NCBI GenBank assembly: GCA_034184445.1
Contig: JAXFZX010000051.1
Location: 1-6,487, forward strand
DNA from: CALXZG01 sp034184445
Lineage (GTDB): Bacteria; Pseudomonadota; Alphaproteobacteria; CAAHEQ01; UBA3637
DNA: 6,487 nt
Direction of reading: 5' to 3'
The translations under genes and the position numbers were made by a program. The notes below the pieces were generated by a model, which did no database searches, was not told the origin of the DNA, and saw only the letters and a program-made list of their open reading frames with translations. This document shows, piece by piece, positions 1 to 5,601 of the stretch. How positions within the stretch are numbered: position 1 is the stretch's first letter; every line of letters begins with the position of its first letter.

Positions 1-200
1 GCGGCGATACCGGCCAAGGACAGGTCTTCCTCTTCCTCAGCCACCGGAATGGTAAAATTGTTAATTTGTATCGTGCTTGGTGCAGATTGTATTTCTGCCT
101 CTTCTTCTTGATGAGATACTTTCTGTCCGACAACCGTCTGTGTCAAAGCCCCAAAAACCATTAGGGTAGCTAAAGCCTTTTTCTTTAAAAATTTTAACAT
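1..200 (-). CDS. Exported glutamate-rich protein, N-terminal part (cut by left edge)
   Basis: Sixty-six codons are visible from an ATG at 198-200 to the window edge with no stop. The product begins MLKFLKKKALATLMVFGALT: several lysines, then a hydrophobic stretch to about residue 20, then VVGQ. This is a good Sec signal peptide, with cleavage likely near residue 25. The mature part starts with an acidic run (HQEEEAE) and has a second one (AEEEED) near residues 54-59. This suggests a periplasmic or secreted protein, but too little is visible to name a family. A Shine-Dalgarno AGGAG (213-217) sits 12 nt before the ATG, a little far but like other genes here. It has its own promoter at 235-263, so it is not simply the third gene of the DedA-HAD operon, although read-through is possible. 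Confidence 0.7.
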   Translation of the reverse strand, partial: MLKFLKKKALATLMVFGALTQTVVGQKVSHQEEEAEIQSAPSTIQINNFTIPVAEEEEDLSLAGIA

Positions 201-234
201 GATGAACGAAAACTCCTAAAACAAATTAGCGCGT

Positions 235-263
235 AGTATAGCACAAAAAATAAATTTTGGCAA
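235..263 (-). promoter_or_regulatory. Sigma70-type promoter for the left-edge gene
   Basis: On the minus strand, TTGCCA (258-263) and TATACT (235-240) are separated by exactly 17 nt. Transcription would start near 228, about 28 nt before the ATG at 200. The site lies in the 92-bp gap after the HAD phosphatase gene. A 13-bp palindrome TTTTGTGACAAAA (267-279) lies just upstream of the -35 box. Confidence 0.65.
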
Positions 264-275
264 GTTTTTTGTGAC

Positions 276-294
276 AAAACGGTGCTAATCCGTT
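276..294 (-). terminator. Possible weak terminator of the DedA-HAD operon
   Basis: On the minus strand, AACGG (290-294) pairs with CCGTT (278-282) around a 7-nt loop, and the U run is only TTTT (276-279). The hairpin overlaps the TAA stop of the HAD gene. The stem is short and the U run poor, so termination would be partial at best. Confidence 0.25.
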
Positions 295-1153
295 AATCTA
301 TAACGATTTTCTTTTTAAGAGTTTGAATACGCGTATCGGCAGATATTTTATCTATGAGAGCCTTAACATATGTCTCTATCAGCCGGCCTTCACGGTAATC
401 GGCTGGGGCGGCAAAGTCGGCACGCCTGTCGTCAAGCAGTAATTGTGCCCCCTGACAAGATGAGGGAACCTTAGGTTGATAAACCGCAATGGAATGGCCT
501 CCGTCCGATTTTAGAGTCAACATACATGGCACATCTGTTTCCCCATCACCGATGTAAATCATACGGGAAAAAGGCATGTGCTTTTCCGATTCGGGAATCC
601 GTTTGTTAATCTTTTTTGTATCAGAAATATCCAAACACCCCTTATTTATCCGAAATAAAAATTGTGTTTTATTGGTATAGTTCACCACTTGTGCCGGCCA
701 AACGGCATTGCCTAAGCGATCATAAATAAAAGATGATGCAAAAATTGCCGTGAAATATTTGGCAATTTGGGTGCCCTCCAAAATTTCTTTTAAACCAGAT
801 GATATAATATAATGCTCTACCTTTAACCCCTTTTTGCGGCCATAGGCATTAATGCGCTTAAACCAACTATCAAGACCTGCAAACAACTCAACAGCTTGTC
901 CATGCTCTTTAAGCGTTTGGTGGTTAAAGGGTTGTTTCCGTTTTTGGGATTCAATCCGCATCTGTTGCATATAGGACAAAATTTGGTCGGCCTGATATCG
1001 GGCGGCTAAATGATTGGACTTAGTCCAAAATGTATCGGTATTGAGACCCAATTTTTGAATAAATCCGTATTCTTGCATACAACGCGGTGACAAAGTGCCG
1101 TCAAAGTCGTAGCATATTGCCATGGGAATCAATTTTTTCTTGGGGGATGTCAT
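293..1153 (-). CDS. HAD-superfamily phosphatase, phosphoserine-phosphatase-like
   Basis: A 286-aa cytoplasmic hydrolase of the haloacid dehalogenase superfamily. Motif I is DFDGTLS at residues 16-22, with D16 the expected nucleophile and D18 the acid/base. Motif II is ISSG at 117-120. The motif III lysine is probably K162. Motif IV is IGDGETDVP at 201-209, with D203 and D207 as Mg2+ ligands. About 95 residues separate motifs I and II, which fits a helical C1 cap like that of SerB-type enzymes. All catalytic positions are present, so it should be active, but the substrate cannot be read from sequence. Start choice: the ATG at 1151-1153 has AAGGA (1165-1169) 11 nt upstream; an in-frame ATG at residue 11 has no clear Shine-Dalgarno. 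It follows the DedA-type gene by 15 bp, and that gene's stop overlaps this ribosome binding site, so the two are probably co-transcribed. Function beyond phosphatase is unknown. Confidence 0.85.
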   Translation of the reverse strand: MTSPKKKLIPMAICYDFDGTLSPRCMQEYGFIQKLGLNTDTFWTKSNHLAARYQADQILSYMQQMRIESQKRKQPFNHQTLKEHGQAVELFAGLDSWFKRINAYGRKKGLKVEHYIISSGLKEILEGTQIAKYFTAIFASSFIYDRLGNAVWPAQVVNYTNKTQFLFRINKGCLDISDTKKINKRIPESEKHMPFSRMIYIGDGETDVPCMLTLKSDGGHSIAVYQPKVPSSCQGAQLLLDDRRADFAAPADYREGRLIETYVKALIDKISADTRIQTLKKKIVID

Positions 1154-1168
1154 GATCTGGAAAATCCT

Positions 1169-1762
1169 TTACAACCATTTGAGGGCTAAAAATCCGCCTA
1201 CCAATAATATGAAAAACAGAACGGATAGCCAACCTAAATTCTTTTCAATCCATGTCTTCATGGGCGCGCCCCACTTCCACAACAACCACGCAATCAGATA
1301 AAACCGAAGTCCCCGCGCTAACACGGAAGCAATGGTAAATACCACTAAATCCAGATGAGTGACACCACTGGCAATTGTGATGATTTTATAAGGAAAGGGC
1401 GTAATGCCCGCAAAAAATACAATCCATGACCCATAGGTATTATATTGCCCCGCGAACCAATCAATTTTATCAATAAAACCGGCACCCAGATGGGGTTTTA
1501 TCGTATCATAAGCCCAAAAACCGATGCTATAACCGAAATATCCGCCCAAAACGCTGGCCACCGTGGCGTAGGCCGCCAAACGAAAGGCTTTATTCCGATT
1601 TGCCAATACCAGCGGGATCAGCAATAAGTCCGGTGGAATCGGGAAAAAAGAACTTTCAATAAACGCAACGGCACACAGGGCCCAAACCGCCCGTGGCCCA
1701 GAAGCCATAGCCATTGTCCAGTCGTATATTTTTCGTGTGATTTTATTCCATAATTTTCGCAT
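1169..1762 (-). CDS. DedA/YqaA-family (VTT domain) inner-membrane protein
   Basis: A 197-aa polytopic membrane protein. Signs of the DedA/SNARE-associated family are FIESSFFPIPPD (residues 34-45, the re-entrant loop with an acidic residue and PIPP), the glycine-rich GGYFGYSIGFWAYD (73-86), GITPFPYKIITIASG (119-133, the second half of the inverted repeat) and the conserved Arg in LARGLRFYL (148-156). A final hydrophobic span lies at 178-195. The length of about 200 aa is normal. Several DedA proteins have been shown to flip undecaprenyl phosphate or affect membrane lipid distribution; whether this YqaA-like member does so is inference. The start ATG at 1760-1762 has GAGGA about 5 nt upstream. 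It is the first gene of an operon with the downstream HAD phosphatase. A pairing of a lipid-carrier translocase with a phosphatase is suggestive, but no substrate link is shown. Confidence 0.85.
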   Translation of the reverse strand: MRKLWNKITRKIYDWTMAMASGPRAVWALCAVAFIESSFFPIPPDLLLIPLVLANRNKAFRLAAYATVASVLGGYFGYSIGFWAYDTIKPHLGAGFIDKIDWFAGQYNTYGSWIVFFAGITPFPYKIITIASGVTHLDLVVFTIASVLARGLRFYLIAWLLWKWGAPMKTWIEKNLGWLSVLFFILLVGGFLALKWL

Positions 1763-1783
1763 GATGTTCCTCTTAATGGGGGT

Positions 1784-1812
1784 ATCTTACACGACCTACA
1801 TAAAAAAATCAA
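1784..1812 (-). promoter_or_regulatory. Promoter of the DedA-HAD operon
   Basis: On the minus strand, TTGATT (1807-1812) and TAAGAT (1784-1789) are separated by 17 nt. The predicted start is near 1777, giving a leader of about 15 nt that just holds the Shine-Dalgarno. Its -35 box lies 7 bp from the -35 box of the rightward lipoprotein promoter, so the two polymerases would bind back to back. Confidence 0.5.
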
Positions 1813-1819
1813 GAAAAAC

Positions 1820-1847
1820 TTGACTTTTAAAAATATGAGGCTATGAT
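1820..1847 (+). promoter_or_regulatory. Promoter of the rightward lipoprotein gene
   Basis: TTGACT (1820-1825) and TATGAT (1842-1847) are separated by 16 nt, both close to the sigma70 consensus. The predicted start is near 1854, leaving a 15-nt leader with AAGGAG placed 6 nt before the ATG at 1869. This should give strong transcription and translation. Confidence 0.65.
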
Positions 1848-1868
1848 GAAAAGAAAAAGGAGTTTTTT

Positions 1869-2435
1869 ATGAAGAAAATGTGGAGTGTTTTGGGAGCTTG
1901 CTTGGTTCTATCGGCGTGTGTGTCCGAACAGGAACAACGTGAAGCCACCTATCGCTATGAAGAAGTGATGCGCAACCAGTGCGAACATACTTTGGGTTTT
2001 CCCTCCGGTACAGAAGGGTATATGAATTGCCGTATGTTCTATGACGAAGTATTGGAATATGCAGATCTAAATGGCACAAAATCGTATAGTCGTGTGGGAC
2101 AAATTCAATCGCGTATTGAAGCTACCAATGCCGAATGTCGGCAGTATTGGGGACGCGAGGGAATGACACGATCGGCATTGTGGTCTTGTGTTCAGAAAAA
2201 AGAAAATGCCTTTATTGATGAGGCTATTCACCAAAAAGAACTCAAAGAAAAAGAAGAAATGTTGTCGCGCTCTATCGCAAGTGGTCAGAAAGATGCCGAT
2301 GCCGAACGGAGGCTTCAAGACCGCATTGATGCCGAACGGGAACGGGTGGCCAAAGAAAAAGGTAAGCGTCCGTCCAAGGTTAAATGTAAAACTTATCACA
2401 AAAGCAATGGTTATATTCAAGTTAAATGTAAGTAG
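1869..2435 (+). CDS. Lipoprotein of unknown function with three spaced cysteine pairs
   Basis: A 188-aa predicted lipoprotein. The signal peptide MKKMWSVLGACLVLSAC ends in a lipobox LSAC with the lipidated Cys at residue 17. The mature chain has six further cysteines at 38, 54, 90, 107, 173 and 187, which fall into three pairs 16, 17 and 14 residues apart and could form three small disulfide-closed loops in the periplasm. Residues 108-168 are strongly charged and helical (KELKEKEE, AERRLQDRIDAERERVAKEK), probably a coiled coil. The C-terminus ends with VKCK twice (171-174 and 185-188). I do not recognise the family; cysteine-rich small lipoproteins with NCRMFYDE-like segments are my impression of related alphaproteobacterial proteins, but this is from memory. 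The start is firm: AAGGAG lies 6 nt before the ATG. Its stop is followed in the same frame by an RlmN-like tail. Confidence 0.85.
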   Translation: MKKMWSVLGACLVLSACVSEQEQREATYRYEEVMRNQCEHTLGFPSGTEGYMNCRMFYDEVLEYADLNGTKSYSRVGQIQSRIEATNAECRQYWGREGMTRSALWSCVQKKENAFIDEAIHQKELKEKEEMLSRSIASGQKDADAERRLQDRIDAERERVAKEKGKRPSKVKCKTYHKSNGYIQVKCK

Positions 2436-2459
2436 AAATTTAAAAAATTTTTATTTATA

Positions 2460-2537
2460 GGCTCTATCAAACGGCCGCGTGGAAAAGATATCTTGGCGGC
2501 CTGCGGATCGTTAAAATCAGCGCACGAGAAAAAGTAA
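2460..2537 (+). pseudogene. rlmN: Remnant: C-terminal end of 23S rRNA methyltransferase RlmN
   Basis: The frame ending in TAA at 2535-2537 reads KRPRGKDILAACGSLKS followed by AHEKK. This matches the well-known end of RlmN, where a RGxDIxAACGQLKS-like stretch closes the protein, in the alphaproteobacterial style. RlmN is a radical-SAM enzyme of roughly 350-400 residues that methylates A2503 of 23S rRNA (and A37 of some tRNAs). The CX3CX2C cluster motif and the rest of the gene are absent. The frame opens directly after the TAG stop (2433-2435) of the lipoprotein gene, in the same register, with a short AT-rich stretch (2436-2459) between. There is no start codon or ribosome binding site, so it should not be made except by stop read-through. 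The likeliest history is a deletion that removed nearly all of an rlmN gene lying downstream of the lipoprotein gene. Confidence 0.7.
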
Positions 2538-2540
2538 GAA

Positions 2541-2912
2541 TTATTCCTTTTCCATTAAAATAGTAATATTTTCTTGTTCCGCGACATAAGCCCCGGGGAA
2601 AGCCAGCCCGATAAGCGGAATGAGTAAAACACAACCGAAAATAAGATCTATTGTCCCGATTGTGCTTAGACGATAAGATATTTCACGATGGGTGGGTTTA
2701 AAACCTTCTTTTCTAACTAAAATAGATGTATAAGTATGTCGTGGCACAAATGTGTCAACCAATTCTGTGCCAATAAAATTACCATTTACATAAATTTTAG
2801 CATTAGGTTCGGATGCTTGAATGCGAATAGGTGTTTGTGTCCAATTAAACATAGAGCAGGATGATAAAAATAAAGAGATTATCAAAACAGAAAGAAAAGA
2901 TTTTTGAAACAT
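2541..2912 (-). CDS. Small PEGA-type lipoprotein
   Basis: A 123-aa lipoprotein. MFQKSFLSVLIISLFLSSC gives a lipobox LSSC with Cys19 as the lipidated residue. Residues 29-80 look like a PEGA domain, with PNAKIYVNGNFIGT (37-50) being the typical beta-strand and turn, followed by VRKEGFKP (66-73). PEGA domains are found in surface-anchored or envelope proteins. A hydrophobic segment (about 87-110, IGTIDLIFGCVLLIPLIGLAFPG) follows and may insert in or lie on a membrane; this TID-IFG-PLIGLA-PG ending recurs in small bacterial lipoproteins in my recollection. Start: the ATG at 2910-2912 has AAGGGA (2917-2922) 4 nt upstream. The frame stays open to about 3083, but that extension would start with GTG inside a palindrome and bury the signal peptide. 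It is preceded by a long structured leader with its own promoter. The exact role is unknown. Confidence 0.8.
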   Translation of the reverse strand: MFQKSFLSVLIISLFLSSCSMFNWTQTPIRIQASEPNAKIYVNGNFIGTELVDTFVPRHTYTSILVRKEGFKPTHREISYRLSTIGTIDLIFGCVLLIPLIGLAFPGAYVAEQENITILMEKE

Positions 2913-2922
2913 GGCTTCCCTT

Positions 2923-2949
2923 AAAAAAAAGACGCCTTGACGAGAGGCG
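2923..2949 (-). terminator. Possible intrinsic terminator in the leader, before the lipoprotein ORF
   Basis: On the minus strand, CGCCT (2945-2949) pairs with AGGCG (2933-2937) around a 7-nt loop, followed by TC and then eight T (2923-2930). The Shine-Dalgarno AAGGGA begins at the very next base. The stem is only 5 bp but has four G-C pairs. Its position between leader and start codon suggests conditional termination instead of the end of a transcript. GCTTCC (2953-2958) could also pair with GGAAGC (2914-2919) and hide the ribosome binding site. Confidence 0.45.
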
Positions 2950-3069
2950 GTTGGAAGCACAAAACTACTACACATAATAGCACAATGTATTCGGATATAA
3001 ATATCCTTATTCCATTGTCTTCCAACCGCTAGGGTTGGAAAATATATGTGTAGAGGCTTTGTGACCCCA

Positions 3070-3090
3070 AAGTCAGGTGTCACCTGACTT
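3070..3090 (-). repeat. 21-bp perfect palindrome at the start of the leader
   Basis: Two 10-bp arms, AAGTCAGGTG and CACCTGACTT, flank a single central base at 3080. In RNA it makes an 8-bp hairpin with a 5-nt loop beginning at about +2. In DNA it is placed where a repressor dimer would block the promoter at 3098-3126. Either role is possible. No U-rich tail follows, so it is not a normal terminator of the preceding operon. Confidence 0.7.
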
Positions 3091-3097
3091 CAAGGAT

Positions 3098-3126
3098 ATT
3101 CTATCAAAAAGAAATCCGATTGTAAA
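3098..3126 (-). promoter_or_regulatory. Promoter of the PEGA lipoprotein leader
   Basis: On the minus strand, TTTACA (3121-3126) and TAGAAT (3098-3103) are separated by 17 nt, placing the start near 3091. The promoter lies right behind the stop of the flavodiiron gene (3135-3137). I see no intrinsic terminator between them, so the aroK operon may also read into the leader. Confidence 0.5.
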
Positions 3127-3134
3127 GAAAAAAT

Positions 3135-4313
3135 TTAAGATTCCGAAATGCGGGTGGCAAGGGATTCTAAATCAAAATCCTGATCGGGTTTAAGGGCCGA
3201 AGTAATTGTAAGGATTTGTTCGTCCAAGGTGTTGCCCGTCATGTCGGCAAGCATTGCCGTCATCAATTTACCGCTGGCGGGTGCCCATGAACCGTTTTGG
3301 ATGAAATAAATCTTTCTGTTCTTAATCATATGTGCTTTTAAATCCGATAAAAAGGCCTCAATCGGCGGGAAAATCCCGTTGTTGTAGGTGACGGAGGCAA
3401 TGACAATATGGCTATATTGAAAAGCCGCCGACAACAAATAGGAAACATCTGTTTTAGAAGCATCATACAGTTCGGATTTAATGCCTTTATCGGCCAATTT
3501 TTGCGTGAGAATCCGCGCCGCGGTTTCGGTGTGACCATAGATGGAACCATAGACAATCAACACTCCCCGCTCTTCGGGGGTATAGGTGCTCCATTGTTGA
3601 TATTTTTCAATCAAAAGGTTTAAATCTTTGCGCCAGAGGGGACCATGAAGCGGAAAAATTTGTTGAATGTCAAGCGTCGCCGCTTTCTTTAAAAGCATTT
3701 GAACCTGATTTCCGTATTTGCCGACAATACCGGTGTAATAACGGCGAGCCTCGGGCAGCCAATCAGCAAAAGGCATTTTATCCGCAAAAAGGTTTCCGTT
3801 TAATTCCCCGAATGTGCCGAATGCATCGGCGGAAAAAAGGATTTTATCCGTGGCATCATAGGACACCATGACTTCGGGCCAATGAACCATGGGGGCCATA
3901 AAAAAAGAAAGTGTGTGTCGGCCTAGGGAAAGAGTATCCCCCTCTTTCACCAGATGAGTGCGGTCGGAAATATCCCGATTGAAGAATTGGGCAAATAAAG
4001 TTGCCGTTTTAGCCGTGCAAACCAATTGAGCAGTCGGATATAAGGTTAATATTTCACCAATGAGGGCAGCGTGATCCGGTTCCATATGATGCACAACCAT
4101 ATAATCCAGATCCCGGCCGGTGAGTGCCGTTTTTAAATGGGATAAAAATTGTTCCCGAACGGAAATATCGCAGGTATCCATAAGTGCCGTCTTTTCATCC
4201 GTAAAAAGGTAGGAATTATAACTCATCCCATTGGGAACGGGATAAATGTTTTCAAAAAGAGGATGGCGACCTTCGGACGCGCCGATATAAAATAAATCCG
4301 GTAAAATTTGCAT
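3135..4313 (-). CDS. Flavodiiron protein (A-type flavoprotein), O2/NO reductase
   Basis: A 392-aa two-domain cytoplasmic enzyme. The N-terminal metallo-beta-lactamase-like domain (about 1-245) carries the full diiron ligand set: HMEPDH at 76-81 (H76, E78, D80, H81), H144 in MVHWPEV, D163 in SADAFG and H223 in PLHGPLW. The C-terminal flavodoxin-like domain (about 250-392) has the FMN phosphate loop GSIYGHTETAA (256-266), TYNNGIFPP (309-317) and NGSWAPASGK (340-349). Length and order match FprA-type proteins of about 400 residues with no extra rubredoxin or flavin-reductase domain, so electrons must come from a separate partner. Family members reduce O2 to water and/or NO to N2O; which one cannot be told from sequence. 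AAAGGA lies 12 nt before the ATG at 4311-4313. The gene follows the CNNM gene by 28 bp and is probably the last of the aroK operon. It points to protection of an anaerobic or microaerobic cell. Confidence 0.92.
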   Translation of the reverse strand: MQILPDLFYIGASEGRHPLFENIYPVPNGMSYNSYLFTDEKTALMDTCDISVREQFLSHLKTALTGRDLDYMVVHHMEPDHAALIGEILTLYPTAQLVCTAKTATLFAQFFNRDISDRTHLVKEGDTLSLGRHTLSFFMAPMVHWPEVMVSYDATDKILFSADAFGTFGELNGNLFADKMPFADWLPEARRYYTGIVGKYGNQVQMLLKKAATLDIQQIFPLHGPLWRKDLNLLIEKYQQWSTYTPEERGVLIVYGSIYGHTETAARILTQKLADKGIKSELYDASKTDVSYLLSAAFQYSHIVIASVTYNNGIFPPIEAFLSDLKAHMIKNRKIYFIQNGSWAPASGKLMTAMLADMTGNTLDEQILTITSALKPDQDFDLESLATRISES

Positions 4314-4341
4314 GTGTATAAAAATCCTTTCAAACTATCAA

Positions 4342-5601
4342 TTAATGGGCCGGTGGCAAAATGTCAATGGAAGTCAGGCGGTTGCCCTCTCGTCCCGTGA
4401 CGACAAATGTGAAACCGTCAAGCATAAAAGTCTTGCCTTGCTTGGGAATGCGTTCGGCTAAATACAGAACCAATCCCGCAATGGTGGTGGCATTATCATC
4501 GGGAAGTTCCCACTTAAAATGCCGATTTAAATCACGGATGGTGGTGCTGCCATCCACGCGCCATGCACCCGATTCGGTCTTAAAAGGCTGTAAGGTGGAA
4601 GTTTCGGGTTTGTCATTTTCGTCCGAAATATCACCCACGATTTCTTCCAACACATCTTCCAATGTGACGAGGCCTTGTAAATCGCCATATTCATTGACCA
4701 CCAAAGCAAAGTGCTCGCGCCGCTTTTTAAACGCGTGCAGTTGATCCATCAAATTGGTGGTGTTTAAAACAAACCACGGTTTGGCGCAATAATCCAACAC
4801 ATTCAGTTTCTTATGTCCGGACGAAGTACGCGTCATCATCTTTAAAACAGCTTTTACATGCAAAACACCGACAATGTTATCGCGCCGACCGCGCCACAAA
4901 GGAATACGACTAAATGGGGTTTGACTGATGAAGGAAAAAATATCCTTGGGAGCGGTGGCAATGTTTAAAGAAACAATATGACTACGGTGTTGCATGACAT
5001 CTTCAACCGTGATATCATCCAAATCTAAAACGCTTTTAAGCATACTTTGTTCTTGTGCCAAAGCTGTCCCTTTATCCAAATCCAAAGTACCACGAATTTC
5101 GGCTTTTAACTTTTCTTCGGCATCCAATGCCTGTGTGGAACGCGGTAAAAAATAAAGAGCACACCGGGACACCCAATTCAGTGCCGCCACAAATGGGGAA
5201 AATAACCGAACACAGAGCCCTAAAAGAGGAGTCACCTTAATGGAAAATGTATAGGGAATGGATAGGGCATAAGTCTTGGGTAAAATCTCGGAAAAAACCA
5301 AAATCACAATACTGACGACACAGGTGGATAAAATAACACCTAAGCGTTCGCCAAAAAAATCAATCATAATGCCGGTGGAAATAGCGGTCGTTGCAATATT
5401 CACAATATTATTCCCAAACAAAAGCGTACCGAGAAGCTTATCGCTTTTAGCGCGTAGGCGATTAAGTAATGCCGCCCGTTTGTTGCCTTGCTTTTCCTGT
5501 TCATGCAATAAAGGTGCCGAAACGGCCGTCAGGGCTGTTTCCGTTCCGGAAAAGAAAAAAGAACACACCAATAATAAAATCAAAATAATATATGATATCA
5601 T
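4342..5601 (-). CDS. CNNM/CorC-family transporter with CBS pair and CorC_HlyC domain
   Basis: A 419-aa inner-membrane protein often labelled hemolysin or HlyC/CorC. The N-terminal CNNM (DUF21) membrane domain spans about 1-155, with the typical FSGTETALTAVS (17-28), FGNNIVNIA (62-70) and FSEILPKTYA (103-112). A CBS pair follows: first about 200-258 (VEDVMQHRSHIV, FSRIPLW), second about 275-328, ending in VTLEDVLEEIVGDISDE (312-328). The C-terminal CorC_HlyC domain is about 345-415. Related proteins (CorC, MpfA, human CNNMs) handle Mg2+ or Co2+ export or homeostasis; hemolysis is a historical name. Start: the ATG at 5599-5601 overlaps the aroK stop as ATGA and has AGGA about 6 nt upstream, with the first membrane span right after. 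The frame is open 50 codons further, but that extension lies wholly inside aroK. Alphaproteobacteria often have aroB between aroK and this gene; it is absent here. Confidence 0.9.
   Translation of the reverse strand: MISYIILILLLVCSFFFSGTETALTAVSAPLLHEQEKQGNKRAALLNRLRAKSDKLLGTLLFGNNIVNIATTAISTGIMIDFFGERLGVILSTCVVSIVILVFSEILPKTYALSIPYTFSIKVTPLLGLCVRLFSPFVAALNWVSRCALYFLPRSTQALDAEEKLKAEIRGTLDLDKGTALAQEQSMLKSVLDLDDITVEDVMQHRSHIVSLNIATAPKDIFSFISQTPFSRIPLWRGRRDNIVGVLHVKAVLKMMTRTSSGHKKLNVLDYCAKPWFVLNTTNLMDQLHAFKKRREHFALVVNEYGDLQGLVTLEDVLEEIVGDISDENDKPETSTLQPFKTESGAWRVDGSTTIRDLNRHFKWELPDDNATTIAGLVLYLAERIPKQGKTFMLDGFTFVVTGREGNRLTSIDILPPAH

Larger units (their letters stand above)
2913..3091 (-). ncRNA. 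Structured 5' leader, candidate riboswitch or attenuator
   Basis: From the predicted start near 3091 the RNA can fold as follows. A 5' hairpin forms with AAGTCAGG arms (3083-3090 with 3070-3077). A closing helix P1 pairs 3045-3063 with 2958-2976 (16 Watson-Crick pairs, one G-U, two mismatches). Inside P1 are hairpin P2, TTCCAACC with GGTTGGAA (3033-3040 with 3020-3027, 5-nt loop), and hairpin P3 (3013-3018 with 2982-2987, then 3001-3006 with 2993-2998). After P1 comes a terminator-like hairpin and eight U. Alternatively GCGGTTGGAAG (3019-3029) pairs perfectly over 11 bp with CTTCCAACCGC (2947-2957). That pairing excludes P2, would be a pseudoknot with P1, and covers 3 of the 5 bases in the terminator's 5' arm. 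This is read by eye without energy calculation. I do not recognise a known riboswitch class. Confidence 0.5.

Noticed and set aside
2298..2339. Repeated gatgccgaacgg (2298-2309 and 2328-2339) as a DNA repeat element
   Set aside because: It is in-frame coding for a repeated DAER in the helix, better explained by protein composition.
2188..2460. Lysine-rich plus-strand reading frame overlapping the lipoprotein
   Set aside because: It is a shifted frame of the charged coiled-coil codons, with no ribosome site or family resemblance.
2473..2501. GGCCGC / GCGGCC inverted repeat as a terminator between the converging genes
   Set aside because: The 17-nt loop and absence of a T run on either strand make it weak; the bases are explained as codons of the rlmN remnant.
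2913..3083. N-terminal extension of the PEGA lipoprotein by 57 codons
   Set aside because: It would start with GTG inside the palindrome, has no Shine-Dalgarno, and would bury a clear lipoprotein signal peptide that has its own ribosome binding site.
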